From: an uncultured Eubacteriales bacterium
Lineage (GTDB): Bacteria > Bacillota > Clostridia > Oscillospirales > Acutalibacteraceae
Length of the DNA: 5,433 nucleotides
Reading direction: 5' to 3'
Assembly: GCA_948815685.1 (NCBI GenBank)
Contig: CAQJOC010000002.1
Coordinates: forward strand, 22,820 to 28,252
Below the pieces are notes generated by a model. It saw only the letters and a list, made by a program, of their open reading frames with translations, was not told the DNA's origin and searched no databases. How positions within the stretch are numbered: the first letter of the stretch is position 1; each line of letters opens with the position of its first letter. The position numbers and the translations under genes were made by a program. Below, one piece after another: positions 1-5,433 of the stretch.

Positions 1-299
1 CCTGCATAAAGCTCACAAAAAACCAGCTCCCAGTTATATTTATTTTCGTTTTTATTAAAATCGACGGGGATACCTCTTCCAAAATCTTCAATTTCAATGG
101 AATTATCTTTGTATTTAGTTATTACTATACGATTTCCATATCCTTCACGAGCTTCATCGATAGAATTTGAAATGATTTCAAAAACAGAGTGTTCACAGCC
201 TTCTATTCCATCCGAACCGAATATTACAGCCGGTCTCTTCCTCACTCTGTCTGCACCCTTAAGTGAGGTTATGCTCTCGTTTCCATAAGCTTTTGTCAA
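1..299 (-). CDS. parE: Type IIA DNA topoisomerase subunit B, ParE/GyrB-like, N-terminal part (runs off left edge)
   Basis: This is the ATPase subunit of a type IIA topoisomerase, which uses ATP to pass one DNA duplex through another. Only 99 codons are visible, all in the N-terminal GHKL ATPase domain. Seen: KGADRVRKRP at residues 14-23, the catalytic Glu41 and Mg/ATP ligand Asn45 in VFEIISNSIDEA, Glu49, the nucleotide-binding Asp72, and the GRGIP glycine motif at 74-78. The fragment ends in WELVFCELYA, which in the family leads into the GGKY lid. Residues AVIFGSDGIEGCEHS replace the usual GyrB GMYIGST-type segment; I recall this variant from the second, ParE-like B subunit of Clostridia, so parE is preferred over gyrB. 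The start is TTG at 299-297: an in-frame TGA lies immediately upstream and a strong Shine-Dalgarno site sits 9 nt away. The family is near certain; the gyrB/parE choice is less so. Confidence 0.9.
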   Translation of the reverse strand, partial: MTKAYGNESITSLKGADRVRKRPAVIFGSDGIEGCEHSVFEIISNSIDEAREGYGNRIVITKYKDNSIEIEDFGRGIPVDFNKNENKYNWELVFCELYA

Positions 300-308
300 T
301 CAAAATCA

Positions 309-315
309 CTCCTTT
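309..315 (-). promoter_or_regulatory. Shine-Dalgarno site that decides the TTG start of parE
   Basis: The minus strand reads AAAGGAG at 315-309, followed by 9 nt and then TTG at 299-297. The codon directly before TTG is TGA in the same frame. The nearby ATG at 286-284 is out of frame and soon meets a stop. The site therefore selects TTG as initiator. Confidence 0.8.
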
Positions 316-321
316 CTTCCG

Positions 322-356
322 GTTGGAACTGTATACCAACAAAAAACCAGGTTTTT
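322..356 (-). promoter_or_regulatory. parE 5' leader with two short inverted repeats
   Basis: The presumed untranslated leader holds two adjacent dyads. At 342-356 the arms AAAAACC and GGTTTTT flank a single base, giving a 15-bp near-palindrome. At 322-340 the arms GTTGG and CCAAC enclose a 9-nt loop. Both lie between the predicted transcription start and the Shine-Dalgarno site. They could be an operator or small RNA hairpins; the low GC content of the first makes a stable RNA stem doubtful. The function is inference. Confidence 0.35.
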
Positions 357-373
357 ATTAATTGATTTTATAC

Positions 374-382
374 ATTATAGCA
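374..382 (-). promoter_or_regulatory. Extended -10 promoter for parE
   Basis: The minus strand reads TGCTATAAT at 382-374, a perfect extended -10 element (TG, one base, TATAAT). The position 17 bp upstream is only an A-rich hexamer, so there is no good -35; a TTGCTG lies too far away, with 23 bp spacing. Extended -10 promoters often tolerate a poor -35. Transcription would start near 367, giving a leader of about 68 nt before the TTG start. Confidence 0.65.
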
Positions 383-946
383 CAAAATATTCTTATTTTT
401 TTCAGCAAAGTGTTATAGGTAATTATATATACACACATACGATTTGTCAATTTTTTTATTTTTGTAAAAAATAGCCAAATAAAAAAGAGAGAATTTTAAA
501 TTTTTAAATGTATAGCGAAATGACTTAAACACAATATAAATAGATATTCTGAAAAATCAAAATAAAGTTCCATGATGCAAATATATCTATTCCGATTTAA
601 AATAATATGAAATAAATGGTCTTAAAATATCTCTCAAAGGGTCATTTATATGAGGAAGCATATAAGATTAGGTGTGACATAAGTTCAATAAGGACATAGA
701 AAAGACTTCTACGAGAAAACAGCATAACCTCTTGGACAATGTAAGTTTAATAAAAAATCTTAAATTCACAGAAATTCTCAGTATTAAAAAGGTTATATCG
801 TCTGACTTACCCCTTATTTCTACGATAAAAATAATTAGCTACTACGTATAAAAGCTAAAAATTTTCCTAATATTAAAAGATGCCATCCCGGATTATTTTT
901 AATCGGAATAGCTATATTTTTTGTTTTAGGACATGGTCTAAGAAAT
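383..946. other. Long non-coding gap between parE and the DUF4363 gene
   Basis: No convincing gene was found on either strand; all frames are broken by frequent stops. The recognisable structure is the inverted-repeat pair at 579-606 and 892-919, with an uninformative AT-rich core between them. No GC-rich hairpin with a T-tract was found downstream of the DUF4363 stop, so no intrinsic terminator for that operon can be placed here. Confidence 0.6.
579..919. repeat. 28-nt inverted repeats about 340 bp apart; possible decayed small mobile element
   Basis: The arm at 579-606 and the reverse complement of the arm at 892-919 match at 26 of 28 positions and share the core CTATTCCGATT. The outer edges span 341 bp. 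The interior (607-891) has no long open frame on either strand and no recognisable protein, so the structure resembles a MITE or an internally deleted insertion sequence. No clear target duplication flanks the arms. The right arm starts 28 bp beyond the DUF4363 stop codon. The repeat itself is read directly; the mobile-element reading is inference. Confidence 0.5.
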
Positions 947-1330
947 TTATAAAATATTTTCGATATGAGGAAATTCAGAATCTCTGAGACCCTGAATTAA
1001 AATTTCAGCACGTGTTGCTTCGGTTTGAAATCTCGGGCTATCTCCTTGATAAACAGCATTTTTCATAATTGCAAGGCATTCCTCAATTTCTTCTATTTCT
1101 TCATGCTGAACAAATATTGCCATCATACACATATTATTTTCCCATAATTCAAAAAGATTATCTGACATTTCTGAAAGTTGCTGCTTACTTTTATTATTTT
1201 TTTTGTCTCTCATTGAAGTTAAAATTTCATTAGCTTGGGCTGCAACCTTGTCCAATGCAATCATCTCGTATATACAAAGCCCTAAAACTATGGCTACCAA
1301 AATTCCGGCAATAATGAGTTTATTTTTCAT
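947..1330 (-). CDS. DUF4363 family protein, single-pass membrane-anchored
   Basis: This 127-residue protein matches the DUF4363 family as I recall it, a group of small clostridial proteins of unknown function. A hydrophobic segment at about residues 4-22 (LIIAGILVAIVLGLCIYEM) follows a short basic MKNK start and predicts an N-terminal membrane anchor. The rest is helical and charged, with a Lys-rich stretch near 43-50, the LFELWENN segment, and an acidic EEIEEIEE run that looks like a coiled or packed helix outside the membrane. ATG at 1330 follows the stop of the upstream YetF-type gene by one base. Its Shine-Dalgarno AAGGAG (1343-1338, 7 nt spacing) lies inside the last codons of that gene, so translation is probably coupled. 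The pairing with a DUF421 gene supports a shared role in the envelope or spore membrane, but no function can be assigned. Confidence 0.8.
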   Translation of the reverse strand: MKNKLIIAGILVAIVLGLCIYEMIALDKVAAQANEILTSMRDKKNNKSKQQLSEMSDNLFELWENNMCMMAIFVQHEEIEEIEECLAIMKNAVYQGDSPRFQTEATRAEILIQGLRDSEFPHIENIL

Positions 1331-1331
1331 A

Positions 1332-2003
1332 TTAAATCTCCTTTTTTATAATGTTGTATTGTTTATTTTTATTTGCTGTCATTATAAAAACATCACCGAT
1401 ATCAACATTTTCCCCTTTTAACACTTCATCAATCCAAGGTTTAGAAAGCCCACAAAGTGACAAAGAAAAATCTGAAATTTCTCCATCACTTACGACTACT
1501 GCATCGATGCCGTTATCCGGCACTTCAATTCCCAATGTCGAGGCATCGGGGGGCTGCTTGTCTGGTTTTTTGAGGACACTTAGTTTGCCATTTGTTTCAA
1601 CGATTCCATATGCGATATCTTCAATAGAAAAAATATCTATTTGCCGAAGTTCTTCAAAAAGATCTTCAATTGTCATTCTGAGCATTTTTAATTCATTTTG
1701 CATAATTTTACCATCATTTATTACAACAATAGGACTCCCACAAATAAATTTTCTAAATTTAGAACTTTTTAACATAATAACTGAAACGATTACTTCAAAT
1801 GCGACAAGAATAATAATGGGAATTGCTCCGCTTATCAAAGGTTGACCCGGATTTTGCATCGGGATTGTTGCAATATTTGAAATAAGAAGCGTTACAACCA
1901 ATTCTGAAGTCTGAAGTTCACTAATTTGGCGTTTACCCATTATTTTTAATGAAAAAATTATAAGGATGTAAAGAAGAATTGTACGTATTAATGATACTGC
2001 CAA
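1332..2003 (-). CDS. YetF/DUF421 family membrane protein
   Basis: This is a 223-residue protein of the DUF421 (YetF) family, whose Bacillus members include YetF, YkjA, YrbG and YdfR/S; the fused relative 2Duf is linked to spore heat resistance. Seen: three N-terminal hydrophobic segments at about 4-21, 34-49 and 58-77, with the family hallmark MGKRQISELQTSELVV at 22-37. A cytoplasmic domain follows, with GSPIVVINDGKI (89-100), the LRMTIEDLFEELR segment (108-120), IEDIAYGIVETNGKLSVL (127-144) and a C-terminal extension to 223. The length is normal for the family. The start is TTG at 2003-2001. An in-frame TAG lies nine codons upstream, and between them only ATA and ATT could serve as rarer starts. 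The ATG at 2014-2012 is out of frame. The Shine-Dalgarno is weak (purine-rich GAAAGATGG). The gene is first in a two-gene operon with the DUF4363 gene. The molecular function is unknown. Confidence 0.88.
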   Translation of the reverse strand: MAVSLIRTILLYILIIFSLKIMGKRQISELQTSELVVTLLISNIATIPMQNPGQPLISGAIPIIILVAFEVIVSVIMLKSSKFRKFICGSPIVVINDGKIMQNELKMLRMTIEDLFEELRQIDIFSIEDIAYGIVETNGKLSVLKKPDKQPPDASTLGIEVPDNGIDAVVVSDGEISDFSLSLCGLSKPWIDEVLKGENVDIGDVFIMTANKNKQYNIIKKEI

Positions 2004-2125
2004 AATAACACCATCTTTCTTTATTTTCTATATTTTAAACACATAAAACTAGATAAAAGGTAATCTATTGGATATTTTGTTTATTCGACTTGTGTTTATG
2101 TTTTATTTGTTTTAATGTTTAGTAT

Positions 2126-2141
2126 AGACAGCGCTGTTTAA
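2126..2141. promoter_or_regulatory. Palindrome upstream of the YetF-DUF4363 operon, possible operator
   Basis: The core ACAGCGCTGT (2128-2137) is a perfect 10-bp palindrome in very AT-rich surroundings. It extends to a 16-bp imperfect dyad with TA on both outer edges and one mismatched pair. It lies about 125 bp upstream of the TTG start of the YetF-type gene. A regulator-binding site is possible but unproven; a chance palindrome cannot be excluded. Confidence 0.25.
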
Positions 2142-2335
2142 AAGAGGTATGTTCATTCTGAGATATACAAATACAGCAAAGATATTGAATACATGCCACA
2201 GTATTATTCGTCCTATTATTTACAAACATGGGCTTCGTGTTTTTTAAACTGTGATTACTATATATATTATTTTCCATAATTTATACGAATATACCTATCC
2301 TAAAACAGCAATTCATAGATATAAATAGCAGAGAT

Positions 2336-2398
2336 TAAATCTTGTCTGAAAAATAAAAAATAGCTAAAGTGGAGATAATTGGTAGATACGAAAAAATA
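2336..2398. mobile_element. Partial copy (one end) of the TA-flanked MITE family
   Basis: Bases 2341-2398 match the reverse complement of the right end of the element at 4331-4549 (positions 4546-4490) at about 53 of 58 positions with one single-base gap. The match includes the tip CTTGTCTGAAAAATAAAA and the inner GTAGATACGAAAAAATA. A TA lies at 2336-2337, three bases outside the tip, the same spacing as at both ends of the full element. The matching opposite tip CAGACAAG was not found downstream, so this is a truncated, rearranged or decayed copy. A weakly similar stretch near 2574-2600 may be a decayed right end, but that is uncertain. Confidence 0.65.
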
Positions 2399-2578
2399 GA
2401 CCTCCTGCGAAATTAAAATAGACTTTTTGCAAAATCAACCTTAGACATTAGAAAGCTGATAATTTTTATAATTAGAATCTCAAAATTTGCAACTTTTTCC
2501 ATTTTAAAGTCATCTATAGTCCGATATTTTGCGTTTTATTTATGAGTACATTTTGATTTAGCAGGAAGTATATTCTTT
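2392..2578. repeat. Imperfect inverted repeat pair with an internal 22-bp tandem repeat
   Basis: The arm at 2392-2423 and the reverse complement of 2546-2578 agree at about 25 of 32 positions, sharing TCCTGC, AAAT and AAAAT blocks. Within and next to the left arm the unit starting ATAGAC repeats twice with a 22-bp period (2396-2417 and 2418-2439, about 16 of 22 matching). The left arm overlaps the last bases of the partial MITE end. This may be a second small element inserted in or next to it. It has no coding capacity. Confidence 0.4.
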
Positions 2579-2600
2579 TTTTATTATTCATTGTTTTGTT

Positions 2601-4238
2601 TTAGGGCATATCTATTTTTACTTTATCCAATTCATCCATCATAGCCTTTCGCTTTGGATAAAGTTCTCGCCATTTAATTAAAATTTTACAAGCTTGTTCT
2701 CTACCGCCTTGTATTTTTGTCATATGCATAAGGAGATTTGCCCACGCTTTATAAGTTTTTCGGTTAGCAGTCTGTTTGGCTGATTTTATAAGATAATTTG
2801 AATATTTCGACACTACCTGTTTTGGATAATGTTTAATTAAAGATGATTCATATTTTTTAAGCTCAAAAACACTGTCTTTTGACATTACATATTGCAAAAG
2901 GCGTTTATAAAGCCCTTCTTCCTTATACAAAATCGCTGCTTCATATGGCTGTAATTCTGCAAAGAGTTTTTCACGTACATTTTCCCATTTTTCTACTGGA
3001 TAAATAGCCTTTAACTCTCGAAATTCGTCCAAATTCACTTGGCTTATTACTATTTGCCAAAGTTGTTCACGGTATGCTTCTTGATTCCCATTTTTTCTGT
3101 ATAGTTCTTTTAGTATACGACGATAATCTAATACCAAACCCGCATAATTTTTATCCAATATAAGTGATTCCTCCAATAAGGAAATCGCATTATTGTCATT
3201 ATCTTGCCTTATATATAGAGACACACAATATTTCCTAATTTCCGGATGCTCCATGTATTTTTTGCAATATTTTAAAATCTCATCGGTACTTACTTGCATC
3301 TGTTCCATAACATTAATATGCTGTTTTGCCCAATGTTCCCTTTCGTACCGATTATTCCAATTATCTGAGTAAGAAATTTTTGAAGCCCTTTCTTCTGTAT
3401 AATCGAATTTTTTTTGAAGATATTCCGGCTCTTGGAACTGCTCCATAAAAATATATTCAATACAGCAATCAATATAATCTGCCTCGGAAGTATCAATATA
3501 TGACATCATCCAATAAAATATCTTTTCTTTCAATGAACTCTCCGCAGAAAATATTATCTTTTCCCATAACGTACAACAAAGTTGCACAAATTCTATAGTT
3601 TCTCCATCAGAATCATCGATTCCTATGTCGGAAACTTTTGAAAACAAATAACTAATCAGTTCAAACGCAGGTTCTAATAAATTTTGGTTGATTAGCTGCT
3701 GAACATCATTGTACAAATATTTTTCCATATCTTCTATGAATCTTCCCGCATCATCGTACTCAATGTATCCATAATAATCAAGGTAACTGCTGATTGTTTG
3801 GTCAATCTGCTTTTGATAAAGCTTTAAATCAACGTCTTCTTTGCTTTTTGCAAGAAAAGACTTTAGACGCAGAAAAAGTGTTTCATCCTGTTGTAATATT
3901 TGGGCTAAAAAATTTTTTAGTTCATAAACATCTGACTGGTCTAAAAGTGCTTTTATTTCTGTCTCAAAGTGACTATTTACAGGTTCTGTATTCTGTACAG
4001 CATAAAGGACAGCTGCCATATGTTTGCAGTGGTTTCCTGGTTCTGCATATGGGCAAGTACACTCCATTTCATTGATAAGATTGTCTTTCAAAGAAATCGA
4101 AACATTGTAATCTTCTGTCCCACATACAGAAGCGGTAATTTTATTTTTCGATATTTTTAAATTTTGTACATTTTCTGAGCAATAATAGTCATATCCTCGC
4201 CGGAGAATATGTTCTTCAAATAAATTTTTCCATATCAT
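2601..4238 (-). CDS. SWIM zinc-finger family protein with long helical C-terminus
   Basis: This 545-residue protein has an N-terminal SWIM zinc finger. The ligands Cys60, Cys62, Cys71 and His73 (CTCPYAEPGNHCKH) fit the CxC...CxH pattern, a fold known to bind DNA or protein partners. Residues 1-59 form the usual lead-in, ending in NEMEC before the finger. From about 95 to 545 the chain is helical and charged. TPR-like helical pairs are likely around 335-400 (NNAISLLEESLILDKNYAG and following). The end resembles other standalone bacterial SWIM proteins as I recall them: RKTYKAWANLLMHM, then a helix closing in WRELYPKRKAMMDEL. No SNF2 helicase, nuclease or transposase domain is present. The start is ATG at 4238, with AAAGGAAG (4254-4247) 8 nt upstream. 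The frame is intact. The gene appears monocistronic, so its context gives no partner, and its cellular role is unknown. Confidence 0.85.
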   Translation of the reverse strand: MIWKNLFEEHILRRGYDYYCSENVQNLKISKNKITASVCGTEDYNVSISLKDNLINEMECTCPYAEPGNHCKHMAAVLYAVQNTEPVNSHFETEIKALLDQSDVYELKNFLAQILQQDETLFLRLKSFLAKSKEDVDLKLYQKQIDQTISSYLDYYGYIEYDDAGRFIEDMEKYLYNDVQQLINQNLLEPAFELISYLFSKVSDIGIDDSDGETIEFVQLCCTLWEKIIFSAESSLKEKIFYWMMSYIDTSEADYIDCCIEYIFMEQFQEPEYLQKKFDYTEERASKISYSDNWNNRYEREHWAKQHINVMEQMQVSTDEILKYCKKYMEHPEIRKYCVSLYIRQDNDNNAISLLEESLILDKNYAGLVLDYRRILKELYRKNGNQEAYREQLWQIVISQVNLDEFRELKAIYPVEKWENVREKLFAELQPYEAAILYKEEGLYKRLLQYVMSKDSVFELKKYESSLIKHYPKQVVSKYSNYLIKSAKQTANRKTYKAWANLLMHMTKIQGGREQACKILIKWRELYPKRKAMMDELDKVKIDMP

Positions 4239-4330
4239 ATAAAAATCTTCCTTTAATGAAATAATGCATAAAAATTATAATTTAGAGAAAACAACTCTGC
4301 CTGCAAAAAATTATATAGAAAACTAACTTA
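4239..4330 (-). promoter_or_regulatory. Leader and probable promoter of the SWIM gene
   Basis: A TATAAT sits on the minus strand at 4279-4274, which would start transcription near 4267 and leave a leader of about 29 nt with a good Shine-Dalgarno (4254-4247). No -35 is well spaced: TTGCAG at 4306-4301 is 21 bp away. The whole promoter region lies between the gene and the MITE edge at 4331, so the element sits just upstream of the likely promoter. Confidence 0.4.
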
Positions 4331-4549
4331 GCCCTTGTCTGAAAAATAAAACAAACTATATATTATTTTAGCTAATTAATAGATGAACCAAAGAAAATGA
4401 GGTCAGAAATACAAGAATTTAGTTTTTAAAAACTCCAAAAAAACTTTTTAAAACACTGAAACGTTTATGCCAAACTTTTAACCGAGCAATATTTTTTCGT
4501 ATCTACTAATTATCCCTCTTTAGTTCTTTTTTATTTTTCAGACAAGCCC
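4331..4549. mobile_element. 219-bp MITE-like element with terminal inverted repeats and TA duplication
   Basis: The tips carry an 18-bp perfect inverted repeat, CTTGTCTGAAAAATAAAA at 4334-4351 and its complement at 4529-4546. Weaker matching continues inward to about 55 bp (AATTAATAGAT against AATTAGTAGAT). Three further bases lie outside each tip, and both edges are flanked by TA (4329-4330 and 4550-4551), as expected for a TA target duplication of the IS630/Tc1-mariner kind. The interior has no meaningful open frame, so the element must be non-autonomous. A related end occurs at 2341-2398. The element lies between the alaS terminator and the SWIM promoter. The family assignment rests only on the TA flanks and is tentative. 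Confidence 0.75.
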
Positions 4550-4645
4550 TAAAAATGTGAGACTAAAACTTTATTATGAAATGGTATGGAGGAAGAGTAT
4601 AGGTTTATAGTCAAATAATTAAAAAAACAAACCAATATTTTACTG

Positions 4646-4681
4646 AAAAAAAGGGGGCAAAAATCCCATAGACTTTTGCCC
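4646..4681 (-). terminator. Intrinsic terminator downstream of alaS
   Basis: On the minus strand GGGCAAAA (4681-4674) pairs perfectly with TTTTGCCC (4662-4655) around an 11-nt loop. This is followed by CC and a run of seven T (4652-4646). It lies about 117 nt beyond the alaS stop codon and is the best terminator in the window. It separates alaS from the SWIM gene. Confidence 0.88.
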
Positions 4682-4798
4682 GAACCTGTTTTTGTTGACA
4701 CTTAAAAATGAACAAATGGAATAAAATAATATAGAATATACGGACAAATATTTTTGTTTCTTTTTCACTTAATATTTTTTAATTTTAATATTTTTAAG

Positions 4799-5433
4799 TT
4801 ATATTTTTTCACAAACACAGGTAAATGCTTTTATTATCTCATCTGTTTCAGCAGATACCCCACCTGATGCAACTCTATTGTTTCCTCCTCCTTTGCCTCC
4901 TACTTTTTCAGTTAATTTTTCCATTATTTCGCTTGCAGATAAAGAATTTTTTAAATCAGCCGAAACACAAATTAACAGTCTTTTTTTATCTACTCCGAAA
5001 ATTCCCAAAACTATCCCTTTGATTTTATCGGAAATTTCTATCATAGATTCATTAAATTTCTTATCAAAGTCATCCTTTGTTATATATCCTATTTTTATTT
5101 TATTGTCTTTGATTAATTTTAAATCTTTAATGTCTATGTTTTTGGATGTTTTATTTTTATTAGCGTTATGAGTTAATATATTGTTTATTTTTTCCACTAA
5201 ATTTTCGGAATTAACTTTTAATAATGAAGAAGTATTTTTTAAAATATTTCTCTGATTTTGAACATATTCAATTGCATTTTCACCTGTTAAAGCGGAAATT
5301 CTCTTAATACCCTTGCCTATACTCTCAACTGAAGATATGCAAAATAAACCTATATTTCCGGTTCGACTTGTATGAGTTCCTCCGCAAAGTTCTTTAGACA
5401 CCTTGCCGAAAGAAACTACTCTTACTTCATCTG
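4799..5433 (-). CDS. alaS: Alanyl-tRNA synthetase, C-terminal part (start lies beyond right edge)
   Basis: AlaRS charges tRNA-Ala and clears mischarged Ser and Gly. The visible 210 residues cover the end of the editing domain and the C-terminal domain. Seen: VRVVSFGKVSKELCGGTH, whose Cys16 and His20 belong to the zinc-binding editing-site motif CGGTH; TGNIGLFCISSVESIGKGIKRISALTG (24-50); a helical linker at about 51-90; then a Lys/Asn-rich stretch and the DHHA1-type domain ending KVGGKGGGNNRVASGGV. SKELCGGTH with the following SIGKGIKRI segment favours full AlaRS over a freestanding AlaX editing protein, but the aminoacylation domain is off the window, so AlaX-L cannot be fully excluded. The frame is open to the right edge; GTG at 5401 is an internal Val codon, not the start. 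The glycine loop differs from the common GGGRPDMAQ form. A terminator follows the gene. Confidence 0.9.
   Translation of the reverse strand, partial: DEVRVVSFGKVSKELCGGTHTSRTGNIGLFCISSVESIGKGIKRISALTGENAIEYVQNQRNILKNTSSLLKVNSENLVEKINNILTHNANKNKTSKNIDIKDLKLIKDNKIKIGYITKDDFDKKFNESMIEISDKIKGIVLGIFGVDKKRLLICVSADLKNSLSASEIMEKLTEKVGGKGGGNNRVASGGVSAETDEIIKAFTCVCEKI

Larger units (their letters stand above)
2004..2600. other. Long non-coding gap between the SWIM gene and the YetF operon
   Basis: No supported gene lies here. From 2141 to 2335 I see only AT-rich sequence with short open frames lacking ribosome sites. The left part (2004-2140) must carry the yetF-operon promoter, but no good -35/-10 pair stands out; a small palindrome sits at 2126-2141. 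The right part (2336-2590) is built of mobile-element-like repeats. No intrinsic terminator for the SWIM gene is evident. Confidence 0.55.

Noticed and set aside
836..857. Small hairpin TAGCT/AGCTA considered as a terminator for the YetF-DUF4363 operon
   Set aside because: The 5-bp stem is AT-rich with a long loop, no GC clamp is present, and it lies about 90 bp past the stop codon; it is too weak to call.
607..891. Core between the 28-nt inverted repeats considered as a degraded transposase gene
   Set aside because: Reading all frames gave only short pieces with frequent stops and no transposase motif that I recognise.
1351..1845. Plus-strand open frame of 164 codons opposite the YetF gene
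   Set aside because: It is the antisense shadow of a clearly recognised YetF/DUF421 coding sequence and its translation resembles no family I know.
2141..2275. Plus-strand open stretch with a Tyr-rich translation (EIYKYSKDIEYMPQYY), possible relic of a decayed gene
   Set aside because: It has about 45 codons, no start with a proper ribosome site, no recognised family and a stop on both sides. There is too little to call a pseudogene.
2119..2277. Minus-strand open frame of 52 codons starting ATG at 2277, beginning MENNIYSNHS
   Set aside because: There is no Shine-Dalgarno site upstream, the composition is low-complexity and Asn-rich, and there is no recognisable family. It is probably a chance frame in the gap.
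3794..4075. Plus-strand open frame of 93 codons opposite the SWIM zinc-finger region
   Set aside because: It is an antisense shadow of the SWIM gene, with no ribosome site and no family match.
4694..4735. Plus-strand TTGACA followed by TA-rich sequence, resembling a promoter
   Set aside because: No -10 hexamer lies at 16-18 bp, the nearest candidate TAAAAT is 21 bp away, and no plus-strand gene follows.

Overview
The window is strongly AT-rich and looks like chromosomal DNA of a low-GC Firmicute, most likely a member of the Clostridia. The evidence is a clostridial-type ParE/GyrB-like N-terminus, a DUF421 (YetF)-DUF4363 gene pair, a standalone SWIM zinc-finger protein and strong Shine-Dalgarno sites. 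Every supported gene lies on the minus strand, so transcription runs from high to low coordinates. The genus cannot be fixed from this sequence.

In transcription order the layout is as follows. (1) The 3' end of alaS (4799-5433) is followed by a clear intrinsic terminator (4646-4681). (2) A 219-bp MITE-like element with terminal inverted repeats, flanked by TA on both sides, occupies 4331-4549. (3) An intact 545-residue SWIM zinc-finger protein lies at 2601-4238. (4) A gap of about 600 bp holds a second, partial copy of the same mobile-element end (2336-2398), abutting or overlapping another imperfect inverted-repeat structure (2392-2578). (5) A tightly coupled two-gene operon follows: a YetF/DUF421 membrane protein (1332-2003) and a small DUF4363 membrane-anchored protein (947-1330). 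(6) A 647-bp gap contains a pair of 28-nt inverted repeats about 340 bp apart (579-606 and 892-919), probably the remains of another small element. (7) A type IIA topoisomerase B subunit of ParE type starts at TTG (299) and runs off the left edge; it has its own extended -10 promoter.

The genes do not form one pathway. They are separate units: translation (alaS), topology (parE), a small membrane operon of unknown function, and a SWIM protein of unknown partner. All three long gaps carry inverted-repeat DNA, at least one of them with hallmarks of a transposed non-autonomous element. No CRISPR array, tRNA, rRNA, riboswitch or transposase gene was seen. I found no convincing evidence for an undescribed multi-gene system; the most distinctive signal is the small-repeat family in the gaps.
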